This document shows positions 1 to 6,225 of a DNA stretch of 6,225 bases, piece after piece. Position 1 is the first letter of the stretch. Every line of letters starts with the position of its first letter. Both the position numbers and the translations under genes were made by a program. A model generated the notes under the pieces. It worked only from the letters and a program-made list of their open reading frames with translations, was not told the origin of the DNA and ran no database searches. Source of the stretch: Novosphingobium sp. (GTDB taxonomy: Bacteria; Pseudomonadota; Alphaproteobacteria; Sphingomonadales; Sphingomonadaceae); assembly GCA_030830245.1 (NCBI GenBank), contig JAURNJ010000080.1, positions 1 to 6,225 of the forward strand, read 5' to 3'.

Positions 1-1
1 G

Positions 2-232
2 GATCGCGTGCTGGTGGTCGACTACAAGACCGCGCGCCGACCGCCCAACACGGTTGCTGAAGTGCCGCGCCCGATCCTGCGCCAGATGGCGGCCTATGTC
101 GCTGCGGTAGAGAAGATCTGGCCCGGACGGCAGGTGGAAGCGGCCTTGCTTTATACTTCCGCGCCGCGCCTGATCGTCATCCCCGACAATATCGTCGCGG
201 AGCACAAGCCGGGCTTGACCCTGGCACAGTAA
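2..232 (+). CDS. addA: AddA (double-strand break repair helicase-nuclease), C-terminal end, 5'-truncated by window
   Basis: Only the last 76 residues are present; the reading frame is open from base 2 and ends at TAA 230-232. They match the C-terminal RecB-type nuclease domain of AddA, the subunit that with AddB unwinds and resects double-strand breaks before RecA loading. The visible signature is VLVVDYKT at local residues 3-10, where Asp7 and Lys9 are the expected metal-site and catalytic residues of nuclease motif III. A QxxxY element follows (Gln28, Tyr32), then a beta-strand stretch ALLYTSAPRL, which is typical of the AddA end. The helicase motifs lie outside the window. A trxA gene follows on the same strand after 76 bases, an order I recall as common in alphaproteobacteria. 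RecB or another RecB-like nuclease is possible, but the tail and the neighbour favour AddA. Confidence 0.85.
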   Translation, partial: DRVLVVDYKTARRPPNTVAEVPRPILRQMAAYVAAVEKIWPGRQVEAALLYTSAPRLIVIPDNIVAEHKPGLTLAQ

Positions 233-293
233 TGATTTGCCATGGCGTGGTTGCGTTCGCCGCCGGAATGACCAGATTGATCCGGTAACCTTC

Positions 294-299
294 AAGGAG
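294..299 (+). promoter_or_regulatory. Shine-Dalgarno of trxA
   Basis: AAGGAG lies 9 bases before the ATG at 309. It decides the trxA start: the frame stays open upstream to a TTG at 237, but that codon has no ribosome-binding site, and the extra 24 residues do not look like thioredoxin. Confidence 0.8.
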
Positions 300-308
300 T
301 TTTCCGCC

Positions 309-629
309 ATGCCCACCAAGGCCGTGACCGACGCAAGTTTCGAAGCCGACGTGATCAAGTCCGACAAGCCGGTGCTGGTCGATTTCTGGGCCGACTGGTG
401 CGGGCCTTGCAAGATGATCGGCCCCTCGCTCGAGGAGCTTGCCGACGAACTGGCCGACAAGGTGACGATCGCCAAGATGGATATCGTCGACAACACCGAT
501 ACGCCGAGCAAGCTGGGCGTGCGCGGGATTCCCTATCTCGCCCTTTACAAGAACGGCGAGATCGCTGCCGACCTCACCGGCGCGCGCCCGAAGAGCCAGC
601 TCAAGCAATGGCTTGAAAGCAATCTGTAA
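309..629 (+). CDS. trxA: Thioredoxin
   Basis: This is a 106-residue classical thioredoxin, a cytoplasmic protein-disulfide reductase kept reduced by thioredoxin reductase and NADPH. It supplies electrons to enzymes such as ribonucleotide reductase and methionine sulfoxide reductase. The sequence shows the whole single-domain fold: the redox motif WCGPC at residues 30-34 (Cys31, Cys34), followed by Lys35; the buried acid Asp25 in VDFW; Lys56, in the place of the conserved buried lysine; and the cis-proline loop RGIP with Pro75. Length matches the usual 105-110 residues. The ATG at 309 is chosen for its AAGGAG and because the protein then begins like known thioredoxins. It may be read together with addA, since no hairpin terminator is visible in the 76 bases between them. 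Its TAA (627-629) directly abuts the stop of the convergent phosphatase gene. Confidence 0.97.
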   Translation: MPTKAVTDASFEADVIKSDKPVLVDFWADWCGPCKMIGPSLEELADELADKVTIAKMDIVDNTDTPSKLGVRGIPYLALYKNGEIAADLTGARPKSQLKQWLESNL

Positions 630-1415
630 CTAGTCTGGCATGGCCGCCATTTGTGTGGCCAGAATGTCCCACAGGCCGGGCGTGCTGGCTCCCAGCATTC
701 CCGGTCGATCCCACTGGCTGACCCGGTAGGGTGAGCCATCGAGCCTTGCGGCCTTGCCACCGGCCTCGTTCAGGAATAGCGCGCCCGCGCCGTGATCCCA
801 TGGCAATGTGCGCTCGAAGATCGAAATGTCGTTCTGCCCCAGCACCAGCCTCGGGTATTGCTCGGCGGCGCAGCGGGGGATGTCCACGAGCGTGTAGTGC
901 GGAGCGATATGGGTGCGGATCGCATCCCGTTTGGCCGGGTCCATGAAGATCAGCGAGATCGCGGCGATGGGCCGGGCCTCGTTGCTGGCGCGCGCAGTGA
1001 TGCGCTCGCCGTCGATAAAGGAGCCGCCGCGAGCGATCGCGTGGCAGAAACGCCCGCTCAGGCTGTCCAGGATCCATCCACCGATGGTCTCGCCATTTTG
1101 GGCCAGTGCAACCAGCACGCCGAACGGCGGCTTTCCCGCCGCGAAGTTGTTGGTCCCGTCGAGCGGGTCGATGATCCAGGTAAGTGGACCCGAAAGATGC
1201 TCCAGCACGGAAGGGTCCTCATGTGCGGCCTCCTCGCCGACAATCGCGGCTTCGGGCATTAGCGCTGCCAGCTTGTCCGCGAGGATCGCCTCGGCTTCGT
1301 GATCGGCGACGGTGACAACGTCGTCCGCGGCCTTGTCAGTCACTTCATGCGCGGCGAGGGCGCGGTAACGCGGCAGGATGGCGCGTTCGCTCGCCTCGCG
1401 CATTGCCAGTTCCAT
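630..1415 (-). CDS. Inositol monophosphatase-family phosphatase, substrate unknown
   Basis: From the ATG at 1415-1413 this encodes 261 residues, normal for the family of Mg2+-dependent, Li+-sensitive sugar/inositol/nucleotide phosphatases. All core metal-site motifs are present: VGEE at residues 59-62, DPLDGT at 83-88 (Asp83, Asp86), and WDHGAG at 206-211 (Asp207) followed by NEAGG. The N-terminal DDVVTVAD segment (31-38) is also typical. Family members include SuhB-like inositol-1-phosphatases, CysQ-type 3'-phosphoadenosine nucleotidases and HisN-type histidinol-phosphate phosphatases. The motifs do not separate these, so I give no symbol. The gene begins 23 bases after argJ ends, on the same strand, and probably forms a transcription unit with it. 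Adjacency to an amino-acid gene makes HisN thinkable but does not prove it. The start is uncertain: neither this ATG nor the next in-frame ATG (residue 5, base 1403) has a strong Shine-Dalgarno. Confidence 0.9.
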   Translation of the reverse strand: MELAMREASERAILPRYRALAAHEVTDKAADDVVTVADHEAEAILADKLAALMPEAAIVGEEAAHEDPSVLEHLSGPLTWIIDPLDGTNNFAAGKPPFGVLVALAQNGETIGGWILDSLSGRFCHAIARGGSFIDGERITARASNEARPIAAISLIFMDPAKRDAIRTHIAPHYTLVDIPRCAAEQYPRLVLGQNDISIFERTLPWDHGAGALFLNEAGGKAARLDGSPYRVSQWDRPGMLGASTPGLWDILATQMAAMPD

Positions 1416-1438
1416 CGCCGAGGTCAGCGCGTCGGAAG

Positions 1439-2665
1439 TCAACTGCGGTAATCCGCGTTGATCGAGATGTAGCCGTGGGTGAGATCGCAGGTCCACACCG
1501 TGGCGCGGCCGTCGCCGAGCCCGATATCGACCTCGATCGTGATTTCCCGGCCTTTGAGGTGCTGCGCCACCGGTGCTTCGTCATAATCGGCGAGGGGCAG
1601 CCCTTCGCGCGCAGCCCACACGCCGCCAAATCCAATGGAGAGCTTGTCCCGGTCGGCCGGTTCGCCAGCCTTGCCCACCGCCATCACGACGCGGCCCCAG
1701 TTCGCGTCTTCGCCGGCAATCGCAGTCTTCACCAATGGTGAGTTCGCGATGGCAAGGCCGATCCTGTGCGCGCTCTCGTCCGAAACCGCACCGGTCACGC
1801 GCACCTCGATGAATTTCTGCGCGCCTTCGCCATCGCGCACCACCAGGTGGGCAAGCTGGCGACAGACATCGTTCAAAGCGGCGGCAAAGGCGTCTGCTCC
1901 GGGGCTGTCGAAAGAGGAAAGAGGTGCATTGCCTGCCTTGCCGGTCGCGAAAGCCAGCACGGTGTCGCTGGTCGAGGTATCGCTATCGACGGTGATGCAA
2001 GAGAACGTCGCAAGATTGGCAGTGGAAAGACACTGCTGGAGAAAGCCCGGCTCCGCCGCAGCATCGGTGAAGATGTAGCCGAGCATCGTCGCCATGTCCG
2101 GCGCTATCATGCCGCTGCCCTTGATGATCCCGCATAGGGTTACGGTCTTGCCGTCGACTACGGCCCGCGCCATCGCGCCCTTGGCGAAGGTGTCGGTCGT
2201 GCCGATGGTATCGGCAGCGTCTCTCCAGCTGCACTCTGCAGCTGCGAATGCAGCGTCAAGGCCCGCTCTCGCCCTGTCCTTGGGCAAGGGAACGCCGATC
2301 ACCCCGGTCGAGGAAACGAAAACCTGCGTGGGAGTGCAACCCAGGTTCGCGGCGACTTGCGCCATGATCTGCTCGACCGCCTCGCGGCCACGGTAGCCGG
2401 TAAATGCATTTGAATTGCCCGCGTTGACCACCAGCGCGCGCGCTCGACCGGCCTTGACCTGCTCGCGGCCCAGCTCGACTTCGGACGAACAGCAGACATT
2501 TTTCGTGAAGACCCCTGCAACGCTCGTTCCTTCCGCCAGTTCGACATAGGTCAGATCGCAACGCCCCCAATCTTTGTAGCCAGCGCGCGCAACGCGCAGC
2601 GTCACCCCTTCGATCTCGGGCATGGCGGGAAACGGCAAGGCGAGGGGGGAAGTGGCAATGTCCAT
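1439..2665 (-). CDS. argJ: Bifunctional ornithine acetyltransferase / N-acetylglutamate synthase
   Basis: The gene encodes a 408-residue ArgJ. It moves the acetyl group from N-acetylornithine to glutamate, releasing ornithine in the cyclic arginine pathway. Bifunctional forms can also make N-acetylglutamate from acetyl-CoA. The precursor cuts itself into alpha and beta chains. Here the autoprocessing site is MATML, with the cut expected between Ala192 and Thr193; Thr193 then becomes the nucleophile. It sits in KGSGMIAPDMATML, where family members often have Asn in place of the Asp190. The oxyanion-hole loop SSTGVIG (Thr120, Gly121) is present, as are GEDANWGR and the closing HGYISINADYRS, so the protein is complete. 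The start ATG (2665-2663) gives the expected N-terminus but has no clear Shine-Dalgarno. A second Met at residue 15 lies close to the conserved core and is a less likely alternative. The sequence does not show whether it is mono- or bifunctional. Confidence 0.96.
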   Translation of the reverse strand: MDIATSPLALPFPAMPEIEGVTLRVARAGYKDWGRCDLTYVELAEGTSVAGVFTKNVCCSSEVELGREQVKAGRARALVVNAGNSNAFTGYRGREAVEQIMAQVAANLGCTPTQVFVSSTGVIGVPLPKDRARAGLDAAFAAAECSWRDAADTIGTTDTFAKGAMARAVVDGKTVTLCGIIKGSGMIAPDMATMLGYIFTDAAAEPGFLQQCLSTANLATFSCITVDSDTSTSDTVLAFATGKAGNAPLSSFDSPGADAFAAALNDVCRQLAHLVVRDGEGAQKFIEVRVTGAVSDESAHRIGLAIANSPLVKTAIAGEDANWGRVVMAVGKAGEPADRDKLSIGFGGVWAAREGLPLADYDEAPVAQHLKGREITIEVDIGLGDGRATVWTCDLTHGYISINADYRS

Positions 2666-2678
2666 GCGCCGCGCATTA

Positions 2679-2695
2679 CGGACATGCTCGGTCCG
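2679..2695 (-). other. Small inverted repeat in the argJ leader / divergent spacer
   Basis: CGGAC (2679-2683) and GTCCG (2691-2695) form a perfect 5-bp stem around a 7-base loop, 13 bases upstream of the argJ start codon. It lies in the 95-bp spacer (2666-2760) between the divergent argJ and the small secreted-protein ORF. It could be an operator half-site pair or a leader hairpin. A stem this short is not rare by chance in GC-rich DNA, and it does not resemble the enterobacterial ArgR box. I found no convincing -35/-10 pair for either direction in this spacer. Confidence 0.2.
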
Positions 2696-2760
2696 CGTCC
2701 ACGGGGATTGAGCAGCAAGCGGGCTGGACGGGCGAGTCGCCAGGCACTATCTGCCTCCCC

Positions 2761-3027
2761 ATGACGCGGCGCATGCTCCTCACCTTGCTTGCGATCCTGA
2801 CCGGCTTGTCCTGGCAGGGAGGCAACGTTTCCGCTCGAACCATGGCCGCGCCAGCGCAGGTTTCCGCGCTAGCCACGGTGAAGCAGGCAAAGGCCAGCGC
2901 AGTGCTGGCAAGGCCGGTAGCGGCGCGAAGCGGGGCGGGTTTGCCGCTGCCGGAACTCGCGAGCGCAGTGCCGGTTTCCGCGCCGGCTCCTGCGGTGCGC
3001 ACCCGGATCGACCGCGCCCGCGAATAG
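2761..3027 (+). CDS. Small putative secreted Ala/Pro-rich protein upstream of secA
   Basis: This ORF encodes 88 residues that I do not recognise as a named family. The N-terminus is a good Sec signal peptide: basic MTRR, a hydrophobic core at about residues 5-16, and a polar end with Val23-Ser24-Ala25, which fits cleavage after Ala25. The remaining 63 residues are rich in Ala, Pro, Val and basic residues, have no cysteine and no second membrane segment, and look disordered. Codon third positions are mostly G or C, as in the neighbours, which supports translation. No Shine-Dalgarno is visible before ATG 2761; Met5 (2773) is an alternative start. It ends 67 bases before secA on the same strand. 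A signal-peptide ORF directly upstream of secA recalls SecM, but the C-terminus ([10 protein letters not shown]) has no SecM-type arrest motif and no RAPP-type motif. It could instead be an ordinary small periplasmic protein. Confidence 0.6.
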   Translation: MTRRMLLTLLAILTGLSWQGGNVSARTMAAPAQVSALATVKQAKASAVLARPVAARSGAGLPLPELASAVPVSAPAPAVRTRIDRARE

Positions 3028-3028
3028 C

Positions 3029-3058
3029 CAGGAATATTGCGCCCTTCGCGCAGTCCTG
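3029..3058 (+). promoter_or_regulatory. Bulged hairpin between the small ORF stop and secA
   Basis: Read directly from the sequence, CAGGA 3029-3033 pairs with TCCTG 3054-3058. TGCGC 3038-3042 pairs with GCGCA 3048-3052 across a 5-base loop (CCTTC). U3037 and G3053 can add a wobble pair, leaving a 3-base bulge (3034-3036). That makes about 11 pairs in 30 bases, starting one base after the TAG of the small ORF. Only three T residues follow (3059-3061), so it is a poor intrinsic terminator, though an attenuator or partial terminator is possible. It more likely lies within the secA 5' untranslated region, because little room for a promoter is left between it and the secA Shine-Dalgarno. Confidence 0.5.
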
Positions 3059-3086
3059 TTTCGCTATCCTACCCATAATTGCAGGA
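3054..3086 (+). promoter_or_regulatory. Possible anti-Shine-Dalgarno / Shine-Dalgarno pairing of secA (alternative fold)
   Basis: TCCTGT at 3054-3059 is complementary to GCAGGA at 3081-3086 (five Watson-Crick pairs plus one G-U), with a 21-base loop. The pairing would hide the secA ribosome-binding site. It uses the same TCCTG that closes the hairpin at 3029-3058, so the two folds exclude each other. The pairing is short with a long loop, so on its own it is weak. Confidence 0.3.
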
Positions 3087-3087
3087 A
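3083..3087 (+). promoter_or_regulatory. Shine-Dalgarno of secA
   Basis: AGGAA lies 7 bases before ATG 3095 and fixes the secA start. It is embedded in the 8-base palindrome GGAATTCC (3084-3091), and the heptamer CAGGAAT (3082-3088) repeats exactly at 3029-3035. Confidence 0.7.
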
Positions 3088-3094
3088 TTCCGCC

Positions 3095-5842
<2,748 letters not shown>

Positions 5843-5866
5843 AAGCTTGATTTGAGGCGGCAAGAC

Positions 5867-5873
5867 GGGAGGA
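5867..5873 (+). promoter_or_regulatory. Shine-Dalgarno of the phosphotriesterase-family gene
   Basis: GGGAGGA lies 5 bases before ATG 5879. This selects that start over ATG 5874 (out of frame) and ATG 5888 (in frame but 14 bases away). It is the strongest ribosome-binding site in the window. Confidence 0.75.
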
Positions 5874-5878
5874 ATGCG

Positions 5879-6225
5879 ATGCAGGTGATGAGCGTTACCG
5901 GGCCGGTAGCAGCGGCCGATCTTGGCCGTGTGCTGGTTCACGAGCATATTACGATCGACATGCCGGGGCAGGAACTGGATCCATCCTACAAGCCCGACAT
6001 CCCGGAAATTGTCGCGCGCGCTGTCGACCAGTTGCAGAAGCTGCGCGACCTGGGCGTGGGCGCGATCGTCGATCCCTGCCCGATAGAAATGGGACGCGAT
6101 CCCGAGCTTTACGCCACGGTATCCGAAAAATCGGGCGTGAAGATCATCTTCGCGACCGGCTTCTACATGGAGGCGATGGGCATACCGCATTACTGGCGGG
6201 CCCGCGATGCCGACGAGATCGCCGA
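5879..6225 (+). CDS. Phosphotriesterase-family metal-dependent hydrolase, N-terminal part, truncated by window end
   Basis: The first 115 residues are present and the frame is open to the window edge. The start resembles phosphotriesterase / aryldialkylphosphatase-like TIM-barrel hydrolases of the amidohydrolase superfamily: TGPV, then LVHEHITID with the HxH metal ligands His21 and His23 at the end of strand 1. Next come GVGAIVDPCPIEMGRDPELY (60-78) and VKIIFATGFY (87-96), the usual strand-2 and strand-3 signatures. Enzymes of this family hydrolyse phosphotriesters, lactones (including N-acyl-homoserine lactones) or carboxylate esters at a two-metal centre. The bridging lysine and later metal ligands lie outside the window, so activity and substrate cannot be stated. 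No signal peptide is seen, so it should be cytoplasmic. It sits 36 bases after secA on the same strand with no convincing terminator between, so read-through from secA is possible. Confidence 0.85.
   Translation, partial: MQVMSVTGPVAAADLGRVLVHEHITIDMPGQELDPSYKPDIPEIVARAVDQLQKLRDLGVGAIVDPCPIEMGRDPELYATVSEKSGVKIIFATGFYMEAMGIPHYWRARDADEIA

Noticed and set aside
237..308. A 24-codon in-frame upstream extension of trxA starting at TTG 237
   Set aside because: The TTG has no ribosome-binding site, the added residues are unlike thioredoxin, and AAGGAG sits correctly before ATG 309.
634..663. TCTGGC/GCCAGA inverted repeat just past trxA as a terminator
   Set aside because: The loop is 18 bases, the stem is only 6 pairs, there is no T-tract on either strand, and it lies within phosphatase coding sequence.
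731..1302. Several plus-strand open frames opposite the phosphatase gene, and similar frames opposite argJ
   Set aside because: They are shadows of strongly supported genes on the other strand and show no recognisable domain.
3065..3079. TATCCT (3065-3070) or CATAAT (3074-3079) as the -10 box of a secA promoter
   Set aside because: No acceptable -35 lies at 16-18 bases upstream. The second would also put the transcription start inside the ribosome-binding site. The first cannot be fully excluded.
3084..3091. Perfect palindrome GGAATTCC before secA as an operator
   Set aside because: Eight bases is too short to argue for a dimeric regulator site, and it is explained by the ribosome-binding site AGGAA plus chance.

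Overview
The window is a chromosomal housekeeping segment, probably from an alphaproteobacterium and most likely a sphingomonad or Erythrobacteraceae-like genus. This is an inference from the high-GC codon usage, the alphaproteobacterial look of the ArgJ and SecA proteins, and the AddA-thioredoxin neighbourhood. No database search was possible. I see no rRNA, tRNA, insertion sequence, integrase, CRISPR array or other sign of recent transfer.

Layout from left to right: the 3' end of addA (double-strand-break repair nuclease-helicase, + strand); trxA (thioredoxin, +); an inositol-monophosphatase-family phosphatase (- strand) whose stop codon abuts the trxA stop with no base between; argJ (ornithine/glutamate N-acetyltransferase, -), which lies upstream of the phosphatase and is probably co-transcribed with it; a 95-bp divergent spacer; a short Ala/Pro-rich ORF with a Sec-type signal peptide (+); secA (preprotein translocase ATPase, +, full length at 915 residues); and the 5' end of a phosphotriesterase-family metallohydrolase (+), cut by the window edge.

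The genes cover DNA repair, thiol redox, arginine biosynthesis, phosphate-ester hydrolysis and protein export, so the window is not one pathway. The part that does not read as routine is the secA leader. A small secreted-protein ORF ends 67 bases before secA. One base after its stop codon a bulged hairpin of about 11 base pairs can form. The 3' arm of that hairpin (TCCTG) is also complementary to the secA Shine-Dalgarno region (CAGGA), and the 5' arm carries the same CAGGAAT heptamer as the secA ribosome-binding site. This layout recalls the secM-secA leader of enterobacteria, but I see no known arrest motif, and the simplest reading of the alternative pairing has the opposite regulatory sign. 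It is offered as a testable hypothesis only.
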